A DNA stretch of 7,007 bases, taken from NCBI GenBank assembly GCA_016208525.1, contig JACQYJ010000099.1:1-7007 (forward strand). Reading direction: 5' to 3'. Positions 1 through 5,488 of the stretch are shown in pieces. This DNA comes from Deltaproteobacteria bacterium (GTDB taxonomy: Bacteria; Desulfobacterota; JAENJC01). A program made the translations under genes and the position numbers. How positions within the stretch are numbered: the first letter of the stretch is position 1; each line of letters begins with the position of its first letter. Below the pieces are notes generated by a model. That model did not search any database and was not told the DNA's origin. It was given only the letters and a program-made list of their open reading frames with translations.

Positions 1-1152
1 AGCCATCACAACGGCACTGGCGGGCTTCAGGTTTTCCATCGGAACAAGAGTTATGCCATATTCATGCTTTGCCTCTGCACAATCTGCAAGAGGATCATGC
101 ACCTGAACATTAATACCATAGTCTTGCAGCTCTCGTATTATATCAATAACCTTTGAATTACGGAGATCAGGGCAATCCTCTTTGAAGGTCAAGCCAAGGA
201 CGGTCATAGTGCAGCCGTGGATGCCGTGTCCCGCACGGATCATTTCTTTTACGGTACGCTGGGCGATGAACTTTCCCATCCCGTCATTGATACGTCGTCC
301 AGCAAGGATAACCTGGGGTATGTAACCTATCTTTTCCGCCTTGTGAGTAAGATAATAGGGGTCAACGCCTATGCAATGGCCGCCAACAAGACAGGGCTTG
401 AACTTCAGGAAGTTCCATTTGGTGCCTGCCGCCTCCAGGACATCATTGGTATCAATCCCCATCCGATCAAAGATTATGGCAAGCTCGTTCATCAGGGCGA
501 TATTCAAGTCCCGCTGGGTGTTCTCTATTACCTTCGCAGCCTCAGCAACCTTTATACTTGCCGCCCTGTGTACACCGGCTGTCACCACTGACTCATAAAC
601 ATTAGCCACTATTTCAAGCGTTTCCGCATCCTGGCCTGAAACCACCTTCTTGATCTTCGTAAATGTGTGCTCTTTATCTCCAGGGTTTATCCTCTCCGGG
701 CTGTACCCTACTTTAAAGTCCATGCCGCATCTGAGCCCTGAAACCCTCTCAAGAATGGGCACACACTCATCTTCTGTCACTCCTGGATAGACCGTGGACT
801 CATAGACAACTATGTCCCCCTTTTTTAGCGCCCTTCCAACAGTTTCTGATGCCTTAAACATGGGCGTCAGATCGGGCTGTTTGGCGTCATCCACCGGCGT
901 TGGCACTGCAACGATATGAAAGTCAGCGAGCCTCAGCTCCGCGATTTTATCTGTAAACAGGATATCCGCCGCTTTCAGCTCTTCAGGCGCAACCTCGCCG
1001 GTACGGTCGTATCCCTCCTTCAGTTCCTGTATCCGCTTCGGGTTGATGTCAAACCCCACGGTCTTCCGCATCTGGCCAAAAGCCACAGCAACCGGCAGAC
1101 CCACATAACCGAGGCCCACAACGGAAACTACTTTATTAAATTTAGCGCCCAT
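1..1152 (-). CDS. UDP-N-acetylhexosamine / UDP-sugar 6-dehydrogenase (WbpO/TviB-like), C-terminus off window
   Basis: NAD-dependent nucleotide-sugar dehydrogenase that oxidises the C6 hydroxyl of a UDP-sugar to a carboxylate, giving a uronic-acid donor for surface polysaccharide. 384 residues are visible and the frame is open to the left edge; the family is usually about 420-430, so roughly 40 are missing. The N-terminal Rossmann motif GLGYVG is at residues 13-18. The catalytic-cysteine motif GGHCIGVDPYY has Cys260, and the C-terminal domain motif LTFKEDCPDLRNS starts near 321. The PTPVDDAKQPDL and VILAGRRIND stretches are typical of the TviB/WbpO/WbpA branch, which acts on UDP-GlcNAc or UDP-GalNAc rather than plain UDP-glucose; the exact substrate is inferred. 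The ATG overlaps the end of the epimerase gene by 11 nt and has an AGGGGG Shine-Dalgarno 4 nt upstream, so it is the last visible gene of the minus-strand operon. Confidence 0.9.
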   Translation of the reverse strand, partial: MGAKFNKVVSVVGLGYVGLPVAVAFGQMRKTVGFDINPKRIQELKEGYDRTGEVAPEELKAADILFTDKIAELRLADFHIVAVPTPVDDAKQPDLTPMFKASETVGRALKKGDIVVYESTVYPGVTEDECVPILERVSGLRCGMDFKVGYSPERINPGDKEHTFTKIKKVVSGQDAETLEIVANVYESVVTAGVHRAASIKVAEAAKVIENTQRDLNIALMNELAIIFDRMGIDTNDVLEAAGTKWNFLKFKPCLVGGHCIGVDPYYLTHKAEKIGYIPQVILAGRRINDGMGKFIAQRTVKEMIRAGHGIHGCTMTVLGLTFKEDCPDLRNSKVIDIIRELQDYGINVQVHDPLADCAEAKHEYGITLVPMENLKPASAVVMA

Positions 1153-2155
1153 AATGCCCCCTGTACCATTCCACAAACCTTCTAATCCCTACTTCTACAG
1201 GAGTATCCGGCTTAAACCCCACATCCTTCATGAGATCATCCACATCAGCGTAAGTAGCCGGAACATCTCCAGGTTGTAAGGGCAACAGGTTCTTTTTCGC
1301 CTTTTTTCCAAGGGCGTCTTCCAGTACCTCTATGAACCTCATTAGCTCCACTGGATTATTATTCCCTATATTATAAATCTTGTATGGGGCAGAACTGGAG
1401 CCAGTATCCGGCGCAACACCAGACCAGGCCGGATCTGGCGCTGCAATCCTGTCCGTTACCCTGATCACACCTTCAACAATATCGTCAATATAGGTAAAAT
1501 CCCTCTGCATCTTCCCGAAATTGTATACATCTATAGGCCTGTCTTCAATGATAGCCTTTGCAAAAAGGAAGAGGGCCATGTCAGGACGCCCCCACGGGCC
1601 ATACACTGTAAAGAACCTCAGGCCTGTGCATGGCAATTTATATAAGTGGCTGTATGTGTGGGCCATCAGTTCATTTGCCTTTTTTGTGGCAGCATAAAGG
1701 GAAACCGGATGGTCTACATTGTCATGAACTGAAAATGGCATCTTCGTATTGGCGCCGTAAACCGAACTTGATGATGCAAAAACCAGATGTCTTACGTTGT
1801 TATGTCTGCAACCTTCAAGGATATTGATAAAACCTGCTATGTTGGCATCAATATAGGCGTATGGATTTATCAGAGAATAACGGACCCCAGCCTGGGCCGC
1901 CAGATTCACCACCTTGTCAAACCGCTCCTCCCTGAATAATCCAGGAAGCCCTTCGCGGTCCTCAAGAGACATCTTCACAAACCTGAAACCTGAGAGTCCT
2001 TCTAACTGGGCCAGTCTGGCCCTTTTTAAGGATACGTCGTAATAGTCATTTAGATTATCTATTCCTACAACCTGATCCCCGCGCTCAATCAGGCGTTTAG
2101 ACAGGTGAAAACCGATAAAACCAGCTGCCCCTGTAACAAGAACCTTTTCTCCCAT
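1142..2155 (-). CDS. NAD-dependent epimerase, UDP-glucuronate 4-epimerase type
   Basis: Extended short-chain dehydrogenase/reductase, 337 residues, a normal full length. The family interconverts UDP-glucuronate and UDP-galacturonate through a 4-keto intermediate with bound NAD, in the cytoplasm. Visible features are the nucleotide-binding GAAGFIG at 9-15, the IDNLNDYYDVSLK segment at 32-44, the SSSSVYG stretch near 128-134 holding the catalytic Ser, and the YAATK catalytic Tyr/Lys pair (Tyr154, Lys158). TVYGPWGRPDMA at 183-194 is the strongest sign of the CapI/LspL/plant-GAE branch. Its ATG shares one base with the regulator's stop (TGATG) and is preceded by GAGGAG at 5 nt spacing, so translation is probably coupled. 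The adjacent dehydrogenase looks HexNAc-type, so an N-acetylated uronate substrate (as for TviC) cannot be excluded. Confidence 0.92.
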   Translation of the reverse strand: MGEKVLVTGAAGFIGFHLSKRLIERGDQVVGIDNLNDYYDVSLKRARLAQLEGLSGFRFVKMSLEDREGLPGLFREERFDKVVNLAAQAGVRYSLINPYAYIDANIAGFINILEGCRHNNVRHLVFASSSSVYGANTKMPFSVHDNVDHPVSLYAATKKANELMAHTYSHLYKLPCTGLRFFTVYGPWGRPDMALFLFAKAIIEDRPIDVYNFGKMQRDFTYIDDIVEGVIRVTDRIAAPDPAWSGVAPDTGSSSAPYKIYNIGNNNPVELMRFIEVLEDALGKKAKKNLLPLQPGDVPATYADVDDLMKDVGFKPDTPVEVGIRRFVEWYRGHYGR

Positions 2156-2595
2156 CAGAACTCCTCTGTTCTAAAAGACGAATGGATATCTTTAATAACG
2201 GCTTCATTTGTCTTCCGGCCATCCTTCTTAGATGCTGCACGACTGGCCGGCTTGCAGGCCGGCAGGCTGGAAAGCTTTTCACCAGTCTCCAACTCTCTCC
2301 TTAGCTCCTCTATCTCCATTCCCAGAGAATCGTACTCCTCTTTTTTCCTCTGCAAAAAATGATATGTCAGTCCCACCTTCTCTTTTATCCCTTCCGGTGT
2401 CAGAATGTACATATAAGCAAGCTTGTTCTTCGAGTTCTTGAACCTCTCCGCCTTAACCAGACCTTTGTCCAGAAGGGCGTTCATGACATAATTCACCCTT
2501 CCGAGGCTGAGACCGAGTCTCTTTGAAAGGTCGCGCTGGGAGAGGGCGCTGTCTTTTGAGAGTTCCTTAAGGGTTTTCAGATGATGTTCGTTCAT
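2155..2595 (-). CDS. MarR-family EPS-associated transcriptional regulator
   Basis: Small winged-helix DNA-binding protein, 146 residues, first gene of the nucleotide-sugar operon. Residues about 5-78 form the winged helix-turn-helix: SQRDLSKRLGLSLGRVNYVMNALLDKG (19-45) covers the HTH and recognition helix, and KNKLAYMYILTPEGIKEK (56-73) the wing and following helix. This pattern matches the MarR-type regulators found at the head of exopolysaccharide clusters. Residues 80-104 are charged and likely a coiled-coil dimerisation helix. The family usually stops about there; here an extra tail of about 40 residues follows, beginning where a GC-rich palindrome encodes LPACKPA (111-117), so the tail may be a repeat-insertion product. 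There is no clear Shine-Dalgarno before the ATG; the upstream bases are part of a direct repeat. A local repressor or activator role, including autoregulation, is inferred from position. Confidence 0.85.
   Translation of the reverse strand: MNEHHLKTLKELSKDSALSQRDLSKRLGLSLGRVNYVMNALLDKGLVKAERFKNSKNKLAYMYILTPEGIKEKVGLTYHFLQRKKEEYDSLGMEIEELRRELETGEKLSSLPACKPASRAASKKDGRKTNEAVIKDIHSSFRTEEF
2246..2263. repeat. GC-rich palindrome inside the regulator gene
   Basis: GCCGGC, six central bases and GCCGGC form an 18-bp palindrome with one mismatched pair. It lies within the 3' part of the regulator gene and encodes LPACKPA in the reading frame. Short palindromes encoding Leu-Pro-Ala-Cys-like peptides are seen as dispersed elements in several environmental bacterial genomes; calling this one of them is inference, because no second copy lies in the window. 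Confidence 0.5.
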
Positions 2596-2597
2596 TT

Positions 2598-2625
2598 TAA
2601 AAGCAGGTTGAGCAATAAAAGCAGG
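2598..2625. repeat. Direct repeat of TAAAAGCAGG just before the regulator start
   Basis: TAAAAGCAGG occurs at 2598-2607 and again at 2616-2625, with a period of 18 nt. On the coding (minus) strand this reads CCTGCTTTTA twice, the second copy ending 3 nt before the ATG where a Shine-Dalgarno would be expected. Both copies are complementary to the distal arm of the leader hairpin around 2705-2713. Confidence 0.65.
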
Positions 2626-2719
2626 CTAAGGTTGAGTAAAAAACCAAGGAATAACCTTCTTAACCTACACCTTATCCTAGGGTTTTCTACTCGGCCTTAT
2701 CCTTAACCTGCTTCTTTAT
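2615..2719. repeat. Large imperfect inverted repeat (leader stem-loop)
   Basis: The left arm 2615-2654 and right arm 2672-2719 are imperfect reverse complements, with a 17-nt loop at 2655-2671. Well-matched blocks are ATAAA, AGCAGG/CCTGCT, TAAGG/CCTTA, the 12-mer GAGTAAAAAACC against GGTTTTCTACTC (one mismatch), and GGAATAA against TTATCC. The right arm carries a few extra bases. It lies between the predicted promoter and the start codon of the regulator, so it would be transcribed as a long 5' UTR hairpin. It could be a small mobile palindromic element, an attenuator or a structural leader. Confidence 0.6.
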
Positions 2720-2723
2720 CAGC

Positions 2724-2738
2724 GTTCAATGGGTGAAC
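2724..2738. promoter_or_regulatory. Palindromic operator candidate GTTCA-N5-TGAAC
   Basis: Perfect 5-bp inverted repeat GTTCA / TGAAC with a 5-bp centre. It begins immediately downstream of the predicted -10 box and covers the expected transcription start. Size and placement fit a dimeric winged-helix repressor site, and the nearest candidate is the MarR-type regulator encoded by the first gene. The binding partner is inferred. Confidence 0.4.
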
Positions 2739-2767
2739 ATAATAGTAAATACAGAGACGGCTGTCAA
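2739..2767 (-). promoter_or_regulatory. Sigma-70 promoter of the regulator/nucleotide-sugar operon
   Basis: On the minus strand a perfect -35 box TTGACA (2767-2762) is followed after exactly 17 nt by TATTAT (2744-2739), five of six matches to the -10 consensus. Initiation would fall near 2732, giving a 5' UTR of roughly 135 nt that contains the large inverted repeat. This is the best promoter-like sequence seen in the window. Confidence 0.65.
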
Positions 2768-3001
2768 GTTAAAAGTCACATCAGCCTGATCAGGTATGGG
2801 GAAATACGCTTTCACAGTTGACAATCGGAACACCTATGCTTGTATCTCCTGTCCTTCTCCACAGAATGAATAATGGAGGGAACAGGATCATTGTGTAATT
2901 CATACCCCTTGCATTTATGACCGGGAAGGGTTAAAAAGGATGCTGGAATCAGGGTGAAGAGCCGCATTTTCAGGTTTCATTTTATCAAAGGGCGCCAATT
3001 T
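2768..3001. other. Intergenic region ahead of the YdcF gene
   Basis: No convincing gene lies here. On the plus strand TTGACA at 2818-2823 is a good -35 match, but the hexamer 17 nt later (TGTATC, 2841-2846) is a poor -10, so a promoter for the plus-strand genes is possible but weak. A 25-codon ATG frame at 2796-2873 lacks a ribosome site. AAAGGG at 2987-2992 is the likely Shine-Dalgarno of the YdcF gene, 9 nt before its ATG. Confidence 0.35.
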
Positions 3002-3586
3002 ATGAAAAAAGTAAGGTCTATCTGGCTGTCAATCGTCACTGTCCCTTTGCTATGCATTATTATCCTTTTCTCTCTTTTTATAAATGAGTTGAGGTTAGAG
3101 ACCGATGAAATAACTTATGCAGATGCCATCGTTGTCCTTACGGGAGGCGCCGGCAGGGTCGAGGAAGGCCTCAGGCTCTTCAGGGAGGGAAGAGGAGGGC
3201 GCCTCATATTGTCAGGGGTCGAGGAAACGAGCACTCTTGATACAATATTCCCAGGGAGGGACCTTAAGACCAGTGTGGACACTTCGAGGATTATTCTTGA
3301 TATAGAATCGAGGAGCACTATTGATAACGCCATAAATGTAAAAAAGATTGCAGAGGGAAGAGGGTTCAAATCCCTGGTACTTGTAACCTCAAGCTACCAC
3401 ATGAAAAGGGCTTCTACCATATTCAGTAAAATCATAAGTGGCGATGTCAAGCTTTACAGGCACCCTGTGAGTGGCCCGAATTTTAAGGATGAAGAATGGT
3501 GGCAAAGCCGGAAAAGCCTGAAGCTTGTGACAAGCGAGTTTTTCAAATATATATGGTTTCATATCTGGCAGAGATGGGTGTTTTAA
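3002..3586 (+). CDS. YdcF/DUF218 family membrane-anchored protein
   Basis: Protein of 194 residues with an N-terminal membrane anchor (about 7-28, IWLSIVTVPLLCIIILFSLF) and an extracytoplasmic DUF218/YdcF domain. Typical motifs are ADAIVVLTGGAGRVEEGLRLF (40-60), the RLILSGV strand (67-73), SRSTIDNAINVKKI (103-116) with the conserved acidic/Asn region, and SLVLVTSSYHMKRA (124-137), whose S-x-x-HM-R is characteristic. The family includes proteins tied to envelope biogenesis (E. coli SanA, ElyC and YdcF), but the reaction here is unknown. The ATG at 3002 is chosen because AAAGGG precedes it by 9 nt and the protein then starts at the anchor; an in-frame GTG at 2954 would add 16 residues. It is divergent from the polysaccharide operon and 72 nt ahead of the barrel-like gene in the same direction. 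Confidence 0.85.
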   Translation: MKKVRSIWLSIVTVPLLCIIILFSLFINELRLETDEITYADAIVVLTGGAGRVEEGLRLFREGRGGRLILSGVEETSTLDTIFPGRDLKTSVDTSRIILDIESRSTIDNAINVKKIAEGRGFKSLVLVTSSYHMKRASTIFSKIISGDVKLYRHPVSGPNFKDEEWWQSRKSLKLVTSEFFKYIWFHIWQRWVF

Positions 3587-3658
3587 ACCGGAAGGTCAAG
3601 ATAAGGGTTTAACTTTCATCTCCTCCTTACCTATTCTCATAAAAAAAAGTACGTGATA

Positions 3659-4732
3659 ATGACGTCTAAACAATACCTGCTGATGCTGACCACTGCTATA
3701 ACCTTTTGCCAACTGCCTGCCTGGGCAGCGGAAGCAGACACGCCATCCCCGCCTCCGGTTCAACAGCAAGATATCATGACATTGCCAACAAACTCTCTGG
3801 AACCAGATAGTGAGGGGATTACAGTTCCGCCAGTGGGCGCCACGGAAGAACCAGATAAACCCGATGAATCGCCAGGGCTTGTCGATCAGATGCATGTCGG
3901 GCTGTCCAATGGCCTTCTGTCGACCGCTGCCTGGCTCGACTCCTTTTTCGGAGATGAGCGTTACGTGGCTGAGGAGAACCGCTCCTATCTCCGGGCGCTA
4001 TATAACGCTTTCCAGGAAGAACGGTCGAAGCTTCTCCTCAGGCCGACCGTAGACTTGAGGCTGGTGCTTCCGCAACTTGAAAAGAAGGCGCATATCGTGT
4101 TCTCGGCGGAACCGACAGAGTCCCCTAAAGACACTAAGACCCCTGTAACTGTCTCTGGCGAACAGGCCGCCACTACCGAGGATCGGAACTTCACGGCAGC
4201 GCTCGAGTATTTTATCCGCTCAGTGCCGCGCGAGACCTTCATCATCAGGACCGGCGGCCAGATTAGTGAAGGGCAGCCGGTACTGTTCGCCTCGCCGCGT
4301 TACCGCTCCCTCGTCCCTCTCGATCCATGGGATTTCCGGTTCACGCAGGAGGCAACATACCGGACGGACACGGCCTGGCAAACGTATACCCGCTTTGATC
4401 TTGAGCGGGAATTGCCCGGCGACCTGTTTTTCCGTGCAAGCATCAACGGGGCCTGGTACGAGAACAGGGTCGGCTACTTCCCTAACCTCGTATTCTCGCT
4501 GCGCCAGAAAATTGATGCAAGCCACGCAGTGGATTATGAGTGGGTGAACAATTATCAGACCCGGCCGATCACTGAACTGACAGAGGTCGCATTAAGGCTC
4601 CGTTACCGCCACAGCTTCTGGCGGCGGTGGCTTTTTGGCGAGGTCGCCCCCCAGATAAGGTTCCCGAGGGAGATGAATTTCGAGGGGATTCCTGGCATTC
4701 TGTTCAGGCTTGAGATGTTTTTTGGGAAGTGA
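3659..4732 (+). CDS. Conserved secreted protein, predicted outer-membrane beta-barrel
   Basis: Protein of 357 residues with no function I can name. Residues 1-23 form a Sec signal peptide with an AWA-type cleavage site. A Pro/Glu-rich, probably disordered segment (about 25-73) follows, then a short helical part (74-124) containing AAWLDSFFGDERY. From about 128 to the end, alternating polar/hydrophobic strands such as VDLRLVLPQL, FRFTQEATYR, QTYTRFDLER, DLFFRASINGAWYENR, VALRLRYRHSF and GILFRLEMFFGK suggest an outer-membrane barrel with an aromatic-rich C-terminus. I recall similar unnamed proteins from environmental Gram-negatives, unverified. The ATG at 3659 is preferred; a GTG two codons earlier (3653) is possible and neither has a clear Shine-Dalgarno, so coupling with the upstream YdcF gene is plausible. 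Its coding sequence looks more GC-rich than its left neighbours. Confidence 0.75.
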   Translation: MTSKQYLLMLTTAITFCQLPAWAAEADTPSPPPVQQQDIMTLPTNSLEPDSEGITVPPVGATEEPDKPDESPGLVDQMHVGLSNGLLSTAAWLDSFFGDERYVAEENRSYLRALYNAFQEERSKLLLRPTVDLRLVLPQLEKKAHIVFSAEPTESPKDTKTPVTVSGEQAATTEDRNFTAALEYFIRSVPRETFIIRTGGQISEGQPVLFASPRYRSLVPLDPWDFRFTQEATYRTDTAWQTYTRFDLERELPGDLFFRASINGAWYENRVGYFPNLVFSLRQKIDASHAVDYEWVNNYQTRPITELTEVALRLRYRHSFWRRWLFGEVAPQIRFPREMNFEGIPGILFRLEMFFGK

Positions 4733-4818
4733 GGAAGGTTGCAAAGGAAGTCAAAAAACCTGAGTCCTGCTGAGAGATTTCGGGGACGGCAATACTGGAT
4801 GAAGGTTGAAGGATAAGT

Positions 4819-4898
4819 GGGAAATTTCGATTCCCCTCTTTGGAAAAGAGCGCCCTTCGGGCATAAAGGGTCAGGGGAGATTTGACCCCCCCTGACCC
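4819..4898. repeat. Cluster of four small hairpins between convergent genes
   Basis: Four adjacent inverted repeats fill this stretch: GGGAA/TTCCC at 4819-4835; CTCTTT-GGA-AAAGAG at 4836-4850; GCCC-TTC-GGGC at 4852-4862; and GGGTCAGGGG/CCCCTGACCC at 4868-4898. The sequence resembles dispersed intergenic repeats of REP type, which is inference since only one copy is present. There is no coding potential I trust in the 4733-4909 gap. Confidence 0.5.
4868..4898. terminator. Possible bidirectional terminator hairpin
   Basis: A perfect 10-bp stem, GGGTCAGGGG (4868-4877) with CCCCTGACCC (4889-4898), and an 11-nt loop. It sits 136 nt past the stop of the plus-strand barrel gene and 12 nt past the stop of the minus-strand Csp-like gene. 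Neither side has a proper T-run, so intrinsic termination is uncertain; it may act mainly to protect 3' ends. Confidence 0.35.
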
Positions 4899-4909
4899 CT
4901 GCCCTGTGG

Positions 4910-5407
4910 TTAGCCCTTCCCGAGAAATGCCTTGCACTCTTTAATGCAGGCAGCGCATGCCTCCGCGCACTTCCTGCAAAGGTCATGGTCCTTTTCATGC
5001 TTGCGGCATTCCTTCTCGCAATCTTCGCACACGAGGATAGCCAGCTCGCACATGGCCTTCAGGTGTTTTGATCTGTAGGAGATCAGCTGGACGTGTGCTG
5101 TGCAGAAGGCCATCATCTCCGTAACGCTTTCTGCGCAATTTGCAAGCGTGGTATCCCCTGCCTTGAACATGTCAAGACAATGGTCAATACACGCCTGCCC
5201 GGTCTTAAGACAATCGAATGTGGCATCAAGCATGGCCTGACCCTTTTTTACAGGCTCACTTTTCTTGCCGGTCTCTGCGGTCTCTGCGAATACTTCACCT
5301 CCGGCAGCTACCGCCAATGCCCCTATTCCCAGGGCGCCGGCCTTGATTATAAAATCCCTTCTGTCAATTGAATCCGTTACTTCGACTGCATCATTTTTCT
5401 CTTTCAT
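4910..5407 (-). CDS. Tat-exported copper-storage-like protein (Csp1/DUF326 type), 14 Cys
   Basis: Protein of 165 residues. The N-terminus carries a twin-arginine signal (DRRDFIIK from residue 15, then hydrophobic GALGIGALAVAAGG, likely cleaved near EVFA, 38-41), so export in folded form is predicted. The mature part is helical with 14 Cys at 66, 73, 77, 91, 102, 120, 127, 130, 134, 144, 147, 151, 154 and 158. Their 3/4/7 spacing places them along one face of each helix, as in the four-helix-bundle copper storage proteins, where Cys in the bundle core bind many Cu(I) ions. His at 76, 105, 115, 137 and 141 may help. The ATG at 5407 is chosen for a strong AAGGAG (5415-5420) at 7 nt; a longer in-frame start at 5464 lacks this support and would bury the Tat signal. 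It lies 81 nt downstream of the NosL-like gene, probably the same transcript. Copper binding is inferred. Confidence 0.85.
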   Translation of the reverse strand: MKEKNDAVEVTDSIDRRDFIIKAGALGIGALAVAAGGEVFAETAETGKKSEPVKKGQAMLDATFDCLKTGQACIDHCLDMFKAGDTTLANCAESVTEMMAFCTAHVQLISYRSKHLKAMCELAILVCEDCEKECRKHEKDHDLCRKCAEACAACIKECKAFLGKG

Positions 5408-5414
5408 TTCTCTT

Positions 5415-5420
5415 CTCCTT
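5415..5420 (-). promoter_or_regulatory. Ribosome binding site deciding the Csp-like start
   Basis: AAGGAG on the minus strand, 7 nt before the ATG at 5407. It selects this start, which leaves a standard short n-region before the twin-arginine motif. Confidence 0.75.
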
Positions 5421-5488
5421 TTTTTATGGAATTTAGCAGACATTGATATTTTACCATTCTTCAATGATCACCCTCATCCCTGATTAAA

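Noticed and set aside
217..1185. Plus-strand open frames across the left end
   Set aside because: They are antisense to the dehydrogenase, whose minus-strand frame is continuous with all family motifs.
2818..2846. Strong plus-strand promoter for the YdcF gene
   Set aside because: The -35 is perfect but the -10 matches only three of six bases, so it is mentioned only as a weak possibility.
2796..2873. A 25-codon plus-strand ATG frame containing CISC
   Set aside because: No ribosome binding site, no recognisable similarity, and it overlaps a possible promoter.
3583..3612. TTAAACC / GGTTTAA inverted repeat after the YdcF gene as a terminator
   Set aside because: AT-rich 7-bp stem, 16-nt loop and no T-run; the next gene is in the same direction and probably co-transcribed.
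3596..3895. Minus-strand frame, and a tiny ATG frame with a good AAGGAG site near 3617
   Set aside because: The larger frame is antisense to the barrel gene; the one with the good ribosome site is only seven codons long.
4603..4998. Minus-strand frames across the convergent gap
   Set aside because: They run antisense over the barrel gene and through the hairpin cluster, with low-complexity translation and no family pattern.
5408..5464. Longer start for the Csp-like protein
   Set aside because: It lacks the AAGGAG site and would put an extra 19 basic residues ahead of the Tat signal.
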